A DNA stretch of 64,000 bases from Argyresthia goedartella (Eukaryota > Arthropoda > Insecta > Lepidoptera > Argyresthiidae), in assembly GCA_949825045.1 (NCBI GenBank), contig OX463816.1:20223243-20287242 (forward strand), given 5' to 3'. Positions 45,600 to 57,579 of this stretch are shown piece by piece. The notes under the pieces are model-generated. The model did not search any database and had not been told where the DNA came from. It worked only from the letters and a program-made list of their open reading frames with translations. The stretch's first letter is position 1; each line of letters starts with the position of its first letter. Made by a program: the position numbers and the translations under genes.

Positions 45600-48480
45600 A
45601 CATTTGGGATTTGGAATTTGCGTGCGCCGGTGCTCGGCGCCCGGCCGCGGCCCGAGTGGGAACGAGCCGACCACGAGTGTATATGGTTAACAGTACCTGG
45701 GGCCACACTCGGCTCTGAGCCAAACCTGCACATAGCGCTCATGTACCTGCCGTCTGGCGATGAGCTGCCGCTTCGTGTACAATGCTTTATAGAGGCGTTA
45801 TCTGACGTGACTCAGAATCAGTATCACTATTTTATGGTGATAGGTGATTTCAATTTATCTTGTCTATGTTGGTATTGTATGAAAAAGGGTCCCAACGAGT
45901 TTCAAAACTCAGCTGTTAACATGACAAACCTTATGGATTACCTAGGTTTTAAACAACACAATACATTAAAAAATATCTGCGAAAATATTTTAGACTTAGT
46001 GTATACAAACTTTTCCATTAATGTGCAAAAAGCCACATCCTCGGTTGTCAATGAAGATCGATTTCATGTAGGCTTGAACTTGAAACCTTTTACCTAAGTA
46101 ATAAAAACATACCCAGCACCAGGCGCCTTCGATATCAGTATCGTAAGGGTAACTACGAGGCTATAAATGAACATCTCAGGGGACTACATTGGTCGGTTCT
46201 AGTTAATGGTTCAGTCGATGATGCGGTTGCTATACTAACAGCAAACATCAGGGAAGCTATTGAGAGATTTGTGCCTAAACTGACTACCTGCTTACCCGTC
46301 AGTACCCGTTGTGGTACAGTCGCTCCGTCATAAACATAATTAAGGAGAAGGACAAATGTAACAAAACGTGGAAAAAACACAAAAACCCCGTTGACTATCA
46401 CGCATTTGCTCCTCTCCGAAGTAGATGTAAGACTGTGCAAGATGAGTGTTACCAGAATTATATGAGACTGGCACAGGACGGAATCAAGAAAAACCCAAAG
46501 CTCCTATGTTAAGTCTAAAAGGAAGAATGGTACCGGTTATCCTAATACAATGACATATGGCTCTAGGAAACTAAAGTCTGAAAAAGAAACTTGTGACGCT
46601 TTCAACTTATTTTTCAGTAGTATGTTTAGGTTACCTGCCAGCTCATATCCACATGTTGAACTGCCTGAACATTCATATCAGCGAATTTAAGGTAGCATTA
46701 ACGATTCTAAGCAGTATATCTTGAAACTGTTGCGTAGTCTTGATAACAGGAAAGGCCCCGGCAGTGACGGGATTCCACCACTTCTTGTATTTCGATACGC
46801 TAGATCTCTTGCCGCATTGTGTCTCTGACTTTTAATAGATCGTTTCACGAGGGTACTTTTCCAGATCTGTGAAAGTTCGCGCGCATTGTGGCAGTCCACA
46901 AAAAACGTTCCAAGTTACCGGTTGAGAACTATAGGCCAATATCCATTTTAAAAGTTTTGAGTAAGATCATGGAGCGTGTAGTACATGAACAATATCTCAC
47001 GCAATATCCCGCATGGCTTTGTACGTTCGAAATCTACAGCAACCAACCTGGCTTTGTTTGTGAATGAGGTTCTAAAAGGTATGGACAGCGGAGGTCAGGT
47101 AGACGCGGTCTATACTGACTATGAGAAAGCTTTTGATAGGGTGGACCACGTCATACTGATTCGCAAACTAGAAAGACTTGGAATACAGGGGGATCTACTT
47201 CGCTGGACCGAATCATATGTTAATAAAAGAAGTCAGGCAGTTGTGATCGGAGATAGTGGATTTGACCGTACTTGCATACCATCCGGCGTCCCCTAGGACT
47301 CTATCTTGGGCCCTTTACTTTACGTTGCATACCTTTATGATATCGGATACTATTTTAAACACGCAAATTTTCTCTTGTACGCTGACGACAAAAAAAGACT
47401 TCATGAATATTAAATCCTCACAAGACTGCATCTGCTCGCAGGAGGATTTGAATCGATTGTCAGTCTATTACGATATCAACAGGATAAACGTTAATGAAGC
47501 TAAATGCAATGCCATCTCCTTCACAAGGCGTACTAAGCCAACCGTCCACACTTACCTACTCAACAATATCCCAATCCAGATGGTAAACTCCATGGGTGTC
47601 CTGCTGGATTCGAAGTTAACATATGAAGACCACATAGCTGCCATCACTAAAAAAGCCTATAGAAACCTTGGCTTTATCCTAAGAGTGAGCAAACCCTTCA
47701 CGGATGTGAGCTACGTGTGCATCTTATATTATGCCTATGTTCGAAGTGTCCTTGAGTACTGCGGCACTGCCTGGGACCCGCAGTATGCAGTGCAAAAGGA
47801 GATGATTGAACGTATACAGACCAAATTTATTCGAAATCAAAATTTTCGCGGCAAGTTTGTGAACGATGACTATACTGCATCGTGTCACCACCACAGCCTC
47901 CAAAGCCTCCAGGACCGGCGTAATGTCATGGACATGCAGCTCCTCCACAGCATCTATCACGGCGATTTCGACTGCCCCGAGCAGGTTAACGAGCTGCTAC
48001 GACTAAGGGCACCTACTACTCGAACCCGAAAGTCTACACTCCTCCATGTACCCTTCGCCCATACTAAGCTGCCGCCTCCCAAGAACCTACAACACTCACT
48101 TCGCAGACCTGGACATATTCCACCTCTCACGCGGCCAGTTCAGGGTGCAATTATTGCTCCAGCTCAAGGAAATTTGTAAAGACAATTGATGTTGACGAGA
48201 TTTCTCTCTCATTATACCAATATATATATATGTTTAAATCTATCACTCCCACATTGGCATCATATACACACACATAAACACATCCCTAAACAGATTCCCA
48301 TGCCCATATAAACTATGTACCCGGTACTTATAAATTACCCCCCTTTTTCTCTTTGTATTAAGTTTAGTACCATATGTTTGGCCTAAAAATTGAAGCCTTT
48401 AATAGGCCTATGACTAGTTTAAGTTCTCTATTAATATTATTTTGATCTGTGTAGGCTTTGTTACATAAATAAATAAATAA
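45600..48480 (+). pseudogene. LINE D: endonuclease, RT and C terminus, inactivated
   Basis: It begins inside an APE endonuclease (45618-46097: ECIWLTVPG-like, NLHIALMYLPSGDEL, VIGDFNLSCLCW). The region 46100-46960 is decayed linker. The RT palm reads VYTDYEKAFDRVDH, then PSGVP, a stop where a Gln is expected, then LLYADD with a frameshift. The C-terminal RT domain (about 47450-48179: FILRVSKPFTDVSYVCILYY, then VRSVLEYCGTAW) is open to the stop at 48179. The 3' UTR ends in an (AAATA)n-type tail near 48478. It directly follows the LINE A 3' end. Confidence 0.85.
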
Positions 48481-48790
48481 TGTGCCTCCATCGGTGTTCA
48501 GTAATGAACTTTATCAAACTTTTATTGTTGTTGTACAAGTACAATGTTAAACATAAACTAATAAACAATATTTTTGCTCGCCCGGCAATATGCTCTTGAA
48601 ATCGACAACATTCAAGTTGTGTGTAGCTCAACGTGAGTCTGACGACATTGGCATTGAGCCTGTAACTATGTAAATATTGTCTCAGAAGCAATACAAAATC
48701 GACAACGCTTATTTTGTACGTTGTGAGCCATTTTTTCTCTCAAAACATGAGCATGTACACATTTTATTTCACTGATCAGCGCCTATTGGC
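48481..48790. other. Spacer, no feature
   Basis: About 310 bases of AT-rich DNA with no recognised element. Confidence 0.3.
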
Positions 48791-49043
48791 GACGACCCGA
48801 ATGGCCGAGTCGGCAGTGACCCTGCCTACGAAGCCAAGGGTCCCGGGTTCGAGTCCCGGTGGGGGCAAATATTTGTTTGATGAGAACGTATGTTTGTACC
48901 CTAGTTATGGTTGTTTATCTATCTAAGTATAATATTTATCTATATAAGTATGTGTATCGTTATCTAGTACCCAAGGTACAGGGAATCCTAGTTTGGGACT
49001 AGATCAATGTGTGTAAATGGTGTCCAAAGTTAAAAAAAAAAAA
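48791..49043 (+). mobile_element. tRNA-derived SINE, family 2
   Basis: Head GACGACCCGAATGGCCGAGT (A box TGGCCGAGTCGG), B box GGTTCGAGTCC, then body TTTATCTATATAAGTATGTG, TATCGTTATCTAGTACCC and CCTAGTTTGGGACTAGATCA, and a poly(A) tail (49031-49043). The tRNA-like head is continuous with the SINE body. A reverse copy is at 52434. Confidence 0.85.
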
Positions 49044-49899
49044 TGAACATAGCGTGATGATATGTTTTTCATTATGAAAACTGAATTTAAATTAGTTTCG
49101 TATTTGGAACAAACAATTTCAAGAGTTCTTGACCCCATTAAGGTATTGTTGTATTTTAGACATATAAGTTAAGCCGATTACTTATCAACTTCCCGAGTCC
49201 TTAATTGTGATTCGATGTTTTTTTCAGGCTTCACATTTTTGCTACAGAATCCGCCATGTTGTTTTTATTACGGTCTTTTATGTTTTGTTACTTGGGAAAA
49301 CGTAAGGATTCTAATTTAGTCAAAATCTTGAGCTTAAGAAACTCACAATTTTTTAGTTAGTCGTGTAAAAAGACACAAAGGAATTACGTCAGCATACAGG
49401 AAATCAAAGATATGGAAATTACTAGATACAGATGTAGTGAATAATCCTTTCCTATCGGCAAAACTCGGAACAACGATAACACCCGAATGGTGCCGATGTG
49501 TCTATGAATTACTGTATTATTAAATTACGTGTAGGTATCAAATAAATCGCATACTTTATTTATCAATGTCAAATGTCAAATTGCCCGTTTGACGTTTATT
49601 ACACTGAGATGTTAAAACCACCACGATTCTATCATATAAAGAATTCGTTAGGTAAACAAAAATATAACTAGTTACTGAGGACGTTTTATTTCAATAAAAC
49701 GCACTGATAAAAACCAAACCGGTTGGGATGATCTAATGATTCTATAAGGATTGGAACTCCAAAAGTCTAACTATAAGTCAAAACTACAGTAGGATTTTGC
49801 AGACCTTTTTTATAACAATAAATTTTTGTAATTAATTAAAAATACTATGACTTAACAAAAAAGACACCTTAACATAAAAAAAATAAACCAGCAGAGAAA
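49044..49899. other. No feature recognised
   Basis: AT-rich, no supported gene or repeat. Confidence 0.35.
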
Positions 49900-50355
49900 T
49901 AAATATAAATAAATATGATTTTCTGATTGGATGAACGACTTCGATTATGACAGCGGGATAAGAGGAGGAGGAGGCTTCGGATAACTTGGACTTCAGGGCT
50001 TTAATTGTAGGTACTTGTTTGTATATCAAATGGAAATTATACACTAATCGGCGTATAACGTTGTAGTCAAAATCATCAAGACCTAGACAAAATAATTTAT
50101 TTGGTCTACCCAACTTTGCCGACTACGGACTATTGGAGGTGGATTGATTTATGTATTCTTTTTGCAATATTTTATTTACTGTTCGTTGAGAAATTCCACT
50201 GGCCTCCGAAACTCGTTTTTGGACTTACAAAAGTAAGCAGTATAGTTGTTATGTTTGAATTTATCATTTTCAGTTAAGAAATATAAATACATATTGAAAA
50301 TAACTTCGCAGGCTTGCCGATCTAAACGTTTCCCTTTTCTTAGTGCTTTCGGCAT
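49900..50355 (-). pseudogene. N-terminal fragment of a DNA-transposon transposase
   Basis: It starts MPKALRKGKRLDRQACEVIF at 50355 and runs through NMYLYFLTENDKFK. After frame breaks it gives an HTH-like stretch (RRPVEFLNEQ region, where relatives carry a helix-turn-helix) and then RPNKLFCLGLDDFDYNVIRR, VPTIKALKSKLSEA. The layout resembles DNA-binding halves of Tc1/mariner-like transposases in Lepidoptera. The catalytic domain is absent. The family assignment is tentative. Confidence 0.5.
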
Positions 50356-52430
50356 GTCTGTTATAAATTGTTAATGTGGATCGAATAAAATCAATGTTTA
50401 TTATTTACAAAAATGACAGACAAGAGTGAAATGTAAAGTCAAAAAAATATATATATAGGTGGCCTGCATCAATACACAAGTCCATGAAGTTTATCACAAA
50501 ATCTAACATAAATATCAACAAAATATTGCTGTAGTATTAACTACTCTATATAGATACTTCCTCTTGCAATGCGACCGTTCCCTACGTTGTCTCGATGGGT
50601 ACTGAGTGCGAGTGAAGTAGTAAGACAAAAACGAACATTTCCGAGAAAATACGAAAGGAAAGGATTATTCACTACATCTGTACATATGTAGCTGCGGAAA
50701 CATAATACAAATAATGAGACGAGTATTTCAACGCCCAGAATAAAAAAATGCAAATAAAACACAACTAAACTTGGTCACGACATGAGAAAGAACTGAAGCC
50801 CGCCTTTAAATACCTTACTAAATTGGGCAATTCAATATCTACTAATATCTCCTCATACTCATGCCTCGTGTGCTTGGTATAGTTGATCTATGTGCATTAG
50901 ACGATGCAAACGTTTTGAAGAGCGTAACCATAGTAAACTGCCCAGAACTCCGCCATTTTGCTTCAAGTTATAAAAAAACCCGCAACAACTTTGGCTTTTT
51001 GCTGCCACAAAGTTGCGACTCACTCGAAATTAAGCCTGAATATGTTTAGTGGTTTGTTAATTTACTTTAACAAATGAGTATTTAACACAATTTATAACAT
51101 CTTAGAACTTCAAAACTTTTTTCAGAGAAACATGAACTGCTTTGAACAAGTACCTCTCAAAAAACGTTGAACGTTCTATTGTTTGCTTCATCTTGTATAA
51201 GATATTTTTTTATCTCCACCTTTTTAGCTTAAAAGCTATAAAAAGTTTTTGCTAATTAAATTAATATTCTGAAAACTTTTATTAAGGAGTTCCAAAATGC
51301 TTTTAGCGTAAATGTGAAATTTGAAAACGAGAATTTGATTAATGCTGTAGGATTCCATTTACCTTGATATTATAAAGCCTATATTTATGTTTTATGTTCT
51401 GAATTGAACAGTGTATTATTATGAAAATACTAGCAAATTGTAAAAATAAAGGCTTCAAATATAATGATTATAAATTGTATTTAAAGCGAAAGTTAGCAAA
51501 AATGAGAGATAATCTTGAGTATGAGTAAAGTATTTATAAGCAGGATTTATTATTCGAATATGTAAAAGTATTTATTTACACATACATATAATAACTATCA
51601 AAGCGGCATTGATTCAAAGAGCGACTAACTAGAAATATTGTAAGGGATGAAGTGCAGACTCTCCAGACTTAACAGGCCATTCTGTTACCCTTCAGTTCGT
51701 CCCGCGGTCTCTTCCGAGCCTCTGTACTTAAGGGTCTAATTAGTCGTAAATTGCACCCAAAATTGGGCTGTTGGCCGAAAATTGAGTTTAAATGTCTAAT
51801 TTTACAGAATAAAGGGAAATTGTACTGAAATTTATATGTCAATCTAAATTGTTGCTAACCTGCAAACGACGACCGCGTCTCCTGGCTGAAGGGTTATTTT
51901 CTTGCAGACTTTTAACATTCTATTGACATTATGTTGGTAATTAGAAAACCAAGGAGACGAGGGATTACTTCTTTAATTAGATATCACAAAATGGAGAGGT
52001 AGAGGTAATGCCGTGTTCAAGAAACAGATTAGGTTTTGAGAGGTCTCTCCACGCGCTCCACTAAGCTTTAAGAAATACGAGGTGCTTTATTTTACATTCA
52101 AAGGAAGTTGTATTTTCAAGACGAAGGTATACAGCTTGTAAATTCCATACGGCATGGTCCGTAATCATACTTACTAATCATAAAAGGAAGTTTTCATAAA
52201 AACTTTAATAATGAAAGCGTATTTTTTTTATTCAATAGAGCAGCAATTTATTACGTTCAAATCGATTATTTACGTCCAGATTGTTTTGATCTATGACAGA
52301 TCACGTTTATTTATATATTAAAAACCTACTGTGTGTTTATTTCATTGCGTGCTCAATTATGATCTCGTCAATGCAATTGGCGGATTCCACCAATATCACA
52401 TTTTTCGTGGCTGTGCATGTTATTAATAAT
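50356..52430. other. No gene recognised
   Basis: AT-rich. The small frames 50541-50762 (-) and 50861-51049 (+) have no recognised motif. Confidence 0.35.
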
Positions 52431-52433
52431 AAA

Positions 52434-52790
52434 TAATACCTTGGACACCATTTACACACATTGATCTAGCCCCTAACTAGGATTCCCTGTATCTTGGTTA
52501 CTAGACAACGATACACATAACAGAAATTGGGGGCTCGTCTTAAATCAAGACGAATAACCCCCAAGAAGCAATAGTTTAATCTGTGCCCGCCAAAGTCAAG
52601 TGTGGGCAAAATTTTATACGTCTCTACCGACTTACAATTTTTTCATAAATTCAAAGTTTAAAATTTTATATAGTAAAATATTATACATAGATATATAAAC
52701 ATGACTAGGGTATCAACATCCGTTGTCATCAAACAAATATTTGCCCCCACCGGGACTCGAACCCGGGACCCTTGGCTTCGTAGGCAGGGT
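52434..52790 (-). mobile_element. tRNA-derived SINE, family 2, with internal insertion
   Basis: Reverse copy of 48791-49043: on plus GGGACTCGAACCCGGGACCC at 52750 and CTAACTAGGATTCCCTGTA at 52472. The A-box end is truncated at 52790. Relative to the other copy, about 140 bases (52520-52660) are inserted in the body and include the hairpin 52527-52564 (TTGGGGG-CTCGTCTT facing AAGACGA-ATAACCCCCAA). Confidence 0.75.
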
Positions 52791-53759
52791 CACATATTTT
52801 TTTGTACGCGGCGTTTAATGTTCCTTTATTGATATACCTTATGTTATTGATTTAATTGATTTATGATTGATGACATATTGTGAATTTTAATTTGGATTGT
52901 AAATATTTTATTTTATTGGTATATATCTGTAATTTATGTCGATTTGGCCTCGGCTGTCAAGGCATAGATAAATTATGTTAATAAATAAATAAATAAAATA
53001 ATACCTACGTCTTGTTGGCATATTTTAACTCTTTGAATGAAAAACAGGCTAAATGTTTAAAGAATCATTCCAATCACCTCCGTATTTAAAGTTCTCTCAC
53101 AGGTCAGACAAAATATGCAAGCGCTCGAAGCCGTTTGCAAGGAATAATATAATTAAATAATGTTGGGTCAGAATACTAGAAAAATTCGTTCTATAGGTTT
53201 AATACTATACGTTTTGAAATACATAAATAGGTGTACGAGCTATGTCAGCACTCGCAGTACATTATGCATAAATTGTGGATATTTAACAAGGTCAACCGAG
53301 ATAACTTTATTAGAAAAAGTATACAATAAAAGGCACTCTTAAAACAGCAGTCTTTGAGTTTGAAATCAATCTTTCAATCAACATTATCTACATATAATGT
53401 AAACACACTTCAGTTTTTGGTCCTTCCAGCTAAAACAAGGACCTCGCGCTCTGTGAAAATCATCCGAAATTCTCAGCAACCAGCACATCAGAGCCCGGAC
53501 AGCGTTCTGGGATAAAGCATCAGCCAGCAACAGTCCTACACACATTGCCAGGATGCAAAACGACATCCTGGCACACAAGTGGGACACCAGCATACAGCAA
53601 TCATCATTATCAAGCACAAGTACCAGTTTCTGCTCACAATGCTCGCAATCTTCGCAGCAGACAAGAAAAACATAAGCGAAGCATTATCGAATTAAGAACA
53701 GCAAGTTTTTTCAAGGCTTTTGTGCATAATGGAGAGTATTACACTGTCAACAAGAAATA
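52791..53759. other. No gene recognised; may hold the 5' part of the BEL/Pao copy
   Basis: A TAAATAAATAAATAAAATAA run sits at 52980-53000. Sequence 53480-53640 (CAGCACATCAGAGCCC, then CATTGCCAGGATGC) may belong to the 5' part of the following BEL/Pao copy but shows no LTR pair. Confidence 0.35.
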
Positions 53760-54299
53760 CTTGAAAATATCAAGTTAATAGACAGGAACTGCGGAAAGGA
53801 TACCCAGGTCCGAAAGACCCGCGACTACCTACGTGAGCGTTTGGATAAGTTGGACAAATTTTGGACCGAGTTTCAAGCTAACAATCAGAAACTATAGGTG
53901 TATAAAACGAAATCGAGCCTTACTTCGCGGAGAAGCAAACACGAACAAACACGAAAATATGTTGACTCCGTTCGCAACAAGATTGCAACATTCCCGCTGG
54001 GACCAGGGAAGGATTTCCTACCACTACAGCCGCCGGCGCAGAAGCCTGACGTTCCTGCGATCAATCTATCCACACCTTCTCAGTAGTGACACCGTCCTCC
54101 CGCACTTCAAAGGCGCCGAATGAAGTGTTGGACCTGCCGTCCATGCATCAAACCAACTTCAGGGCATTAAGGAGCCGTAAGGAGTTCGCAATAAATGAGA
54201 ATTGGAAGATGAGCTCAAGAACCTACAGAAACGTTGGAAGACTATAGACTCTCTACACTTTTGCAAAGATCGAACGATGAATGCGATCAATAAATCAAT

Positions 54300-54655
54300 C
54301 GATCTATCAAATAACTTTATTACTGTCGATATTTACATATACTTAGCAATCGTATTTTTTTTGCCACTTCTCTACATTGGACCACTGTGGGAGAGGAAGG
54401 GTGTAGAAAATCCCACAGATTGATTTTTAGATCTCTTTTAAAAATTGCTTGTGCTGAACTAATACAAATATTACAATATTAATTATCATGATTAATAAGC
54501 ATGAATAAATAATTACAAAATTATTAACAGCAAGGTCTGTGTTGAGCCAGGTTAACCCCATACAGTCCCATCATCTAAGTAATCTTGAACATTGTAATAT
54601 GCCGTTTTCGACAAAGTCGCTTTAATTATTATTTTTAAATTCTCTCATACAAAAC
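54300..54655 (-). mobile_element. LINE A copy 5, 3' end, nested in BEL/Pao gag
   Basis: On plus it starts ATCGATCTATCAAATAACTTTATTACTG and runs through the family hairpin (CCACTGTGGGAG), AATCTTGAACATTGTAATATG and TTTTCGACAAAGTCGCTTTAA. It is truncated just inside the 3' UTR/ORF2 end. The same tail style (TTGATTGA-like) is seen at 34750 and 38825. Confidence 0.85.
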
Positions 54656-54917
54656 TCATACAAAAACATCAAGAGAACTTTGAACTTAAAACTAGCATCA
54701 ACGGTCCATTTTGAGCATGAAACGCCTAAGCTGGACATACCAGTTTTCACAGGCAACTTCACGCTGTGGCCGAAATTTTACGACCTCTATATTGAAACAA
54801 TTCACAATAATAATGGTCTAAGCAAGAGCCAGATGATGCAACATTTGAAAGAAAATCTGAAGGGAGAACCAGAGCGATTCATTCAGCACCTGCATACTTT
54901 ATCGGACAACTACGACA

Positions 54918-54954
54918 ATCTATGTACCAGCATGGGAACTGCTGGTACATAGAT
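54918..54954. repeat. Perfect 15-bp palindrome, 7-nt spacer, in BEL/Pao gag
   Basis: ATCTATGTACCAGCA (54918-54932), spacer TGGGAAC, then its exact reverse complement (54940-54954). The ten bases 54920-54929 look inserted: they are the complement copy of 54943-54952, and without them the gag frame would run on. Confidence 0.9.
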
Positions 54955-55095
54955 ACAACAACCCACAGCTTCTCTTCACCAAACAAGTCGAGTTGTTTCT
55001 AAACCAGCCGAACATACAGAAATAAAGATCATTTGCAATCAAGCGCCTCTTCGATACATCTTAGGAGTGCATATATTACCATAAGATAGTGAAAA

Positions 55096-55452
55096 CCGTT
55101 AGATGATAAACTAATGCGTTAGTTGATCAACTGTCGACAGATAGTAAACCAGACCGACAGGGCTTAGAATTAACGTTTCTTTTGTTCTTACATGTCAACC
55201 TAACACGAAAACTATTCGGGGACGAGCGCAGCGAAGCGCAGCTCTAGTCTTCACCTAAGCTATTTATTTACCTAAGTATTTGCCCTGGTATTTCGTTTAC
55301 AATTCAAGTTAAAACCAGTTTACTATTTAACGGTGTTAACAGTTAGTTTATCAACTAACGCGGACGCTAACTGTAAGATTGACAAAACTGTTAGTTGATA
55401 AACTAACGTTTTTTTTTCTCGTTAGTCGATCAACTATCGATAGGTAGTAAAC
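55096..55452. mobile_element. Foldback element B with repeated GTTAGTTGATCAAC words
   Basis: A 32-base block (GTTAGTTGATCAAC..TCGA.AG.TAGTAAAC) occurs at 55118 and again in the same orientation at 55421 (28/32). TTAGTTGATAAACTAACG-type words occur in both orientations around it. The centre (55185-55262) shares TTGTTCTTACATGTCAACCT and CTTCACCTAAGCTA with foldback element A at 7951-8608. Ends are approximate and there is no coding frame. Confidence 0.7.
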
Positions 55453-56116
55453 TTAAAATTATAAGAATTTTAATAAGTAGGTTTGAAACTACTATAACGG
55501 CGAATCCATCCATCTTTAACTACTAGCGAGATATAATAAATAAAGTTAATGGCTTCTATATATCATACAGGACACCGTCTAGTTCTTCGCCGTTTTAGAT
55601 TTTTGAAATATTGATTATTTTTCGAGTTATTATTTTTTAAAGGGTGGCGGCGCCACTTAGCTCCTGTAGGCCCCTTAATAAGATTTTTTAACTATAGGTA
55701 AGGTCTGCAGTCTGATTAAAATTAACTTTTAGACAATAAAAAATAGAAATAGCTATTAAATTACACGAATTATGAACTCCTGAATCTGTAACAAAATTTC
55801 ACCAATTTCATAGGTAAGCACCCAATATTTTAAATTAAATGGATACATGGATATCAAATCAATTTAATCAATATTCTCTGCAAATGCAGATTGAGCGGTA
55901 GGTACTTAATTGGTAAATCTGAACAAAACTGCGACTCACATACGAAGGGTGTCGTAGCGCGGTACAATAAACTATAAAATAATACACGTATTTTGTAAGG
56001 GGAAACCCTTTAATTTTTAAATTACATGTAGATCGTTATTTTTGCTGTAGTAGCAACAGAAATATATATTGTGTGAAAATTTTAACTATCTACCTATCGC
56101 TTTTAATTTCAACTAT
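55453..56116. other. Flank of the Harbinger element with a repeat remnant
   Basis: At 55920-56080 there are traces of the dispersed repeat (CTGCGACTCACATACGAAGGG, GCTGTAGTAGCAACAGAAATA). The missing 5' exon(s) of the transposase should lie here but I cannot find them. Confidence 0.4.
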
Positions 56117-56218
56117 CTACTTGTCGCTTTTGTTGGCAGGCGAAGGACCATCAGTGTCGCTTTGTTCTGAAGCATCTTCACGTAGCTGAAAATAAATACA
56201 TATAAATCAATATTTCAG

Positions 56219-56899
56219 ATACCAGGAACACCGGAGCAATGGATGATTGCAGCAAATAACTATGATACATTGTGGAATTTTCCACATTGTCTAGGCGCCA
56301 TCGATGGAAAACATATTATAATGCAGGCACCGATCAACAGCGGAAGTGAATTTTATAATTACAAGGGTTTCTTCAGCATTAACTACAGGCATTGTATTGT
56401 TGACGCGAAATATAACTTTTTGTTTGTAAACATTGGATGTCAAGGAAGAATATACGATGGAGAGGTTTTTAACAACTATGAATTTATAGATAAAATGACA
56501 AATTATGCACTAAACATTCCTGAACCCACTGCCTTGCCAGCAAGAACGGAAAAAAATCCATTTTCCTTTTTTGGCGATGAAGCTTTTGCTCTTTCTGATA
56601 ATATGATGAAAGTATGTACAGGATATTATCAACGTGGTTCTAGAGAAAGAATATACAACTACCGACTTTGCAGAGCTCGTAGAGTGGTGGAAAATGTGTT
56701 TGGCATATTTTCAGCAGCTTTTAGAGTTTTGCGGAAACCAATATTATTTGAACCGAAAACCGAGACGTCTGTCGTAACAGCAATAACATTCCTTCACAAT
56801 TTTTTAAGAAAATGTGTAAATGCTCATGTATATACCTGCAGGTACCTTCGACGAAGAATCAAACGGGCAGGTCAGATTAGGAAACTGGAGAGAAACTAA
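56219..56899 (+). pseudogene. PIF/Harbinger transposase, catalytic exon
   Basis: The exon follows acceptor CAATATTTCAG and reads IPGTPEQWMIAANNYDTLWN, then HCLGAIDGKHI (first Asp), GCQGRIYDGEVFNNY, FFGDEAFAL (second Asp) and RARRVVENVFGIFSAAFRV (Glu): the DDE_Tnp_4 nuclease. Near 56820 a one-base shift takes the main frame away from the family C terminus, which continues in another frame as PAGTFDEESNGQVRLGNW to about 56935. The N-terminal exons are not found. Dead copy, but the catalytic residues remain. Confidence 0.85.
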
Positions 56900-57164
56900 T
56901 AATGATAATCTGAGAGGATGTTACCTTTGGAAATAAGACCGCGAAGGGCTACAAGAACACAATATTCGTAATGAAGTTTCTGAATACTGCATTCAAGAAG
57001 GGTCTGTAAGCTGGCAAGAAAATTATGCTTAAAGTGAAACTTACAGTATCTGTTGTGGCACGAGGTTTATTTCTATCCTCTAGAAATATCATTGCTTTGT
57101 ACGCAAACCATAAAGTATGATATACTTCTTCAGCACCTGAAATTAATAATATGAATATTAATAA

Positions 57165-57310
57165 AAATACTCCAAAACACCCAAAATAACCCAAATTACC
57201 CTAAAACACCCCAACTTATCCCAAAAACACAAAATAAAATAACTCGACTTACCCCAAAATACCCCAACTTACCCCTACTTACCTCAAAATACCCTAATTT
57301 ATCTTTCTAG
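57165..57310. repeat. CCCAAAATACCCC-type low-complexity repeat
   Basis: Loose tandem of words such as ACCCCAACTTACCCC and CCCAAAATACCC in the intron of the MADF gene. Imperfect units of about 10-20 bases. Confidence 0.75.
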
Positions 57311-57579
57311 GTATCCACCTATCCACATCCGTGTTGTTGACTGTACATTTGAATCTCAGCATGAGTTTAAGTACAACTTATGTTTAAAATGTGGATAAGT
57401 ATTTGGAGGTTAATCTCTGTAAGTATAGGAACTTAAAAAATATCAAAATAAATACTCACCTTTTCCTGTACCAGTTGATTGTTTAATTTTTTGTTTTTCT
57501 TTCCATCCTCAGTGATGCCAGTAAACTTGTCACTTTCTTTTTACATGTTTCTTTTTCGCTATCGAGTAACAGTGAGTTT

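Larger units (their letters stand above)
53760..55066 (+). pseudogene. BEL/Pao retrotransposon gag fragment
   Basis: N-terminal gag block IDRNCGKDTQVRKTRDYLRE and LDKLDKFWTEFQANNQKL (53768-53896, then a stop), a helix block EDELKNLQKRWKTIDSLHF (54202-54260), and the DUF1759-type block KLDIPVFTGNFTLWPKFYDL (54729 onward) through HLKENLKGEP to about 54952. Downstream, LLFTKQVELFLNQPNI follows in frame after a local disruption. Interruptions: a LINE A tail at 54300-54655, a 10-base insertion at 54920-54929 that creates a palindrome, and several stops. Only gag remains. Confidence 0.75.

Noticed and set aside
48791..48865. tRNA-like sequence with A and B boxes (also at 18462, 31627 and, reversed, 52738)
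   Set aside because: Each is continuous with a repeated SINE body and the acceptor-stem pairing is poor. They are SINE heads, not tRNA genes.
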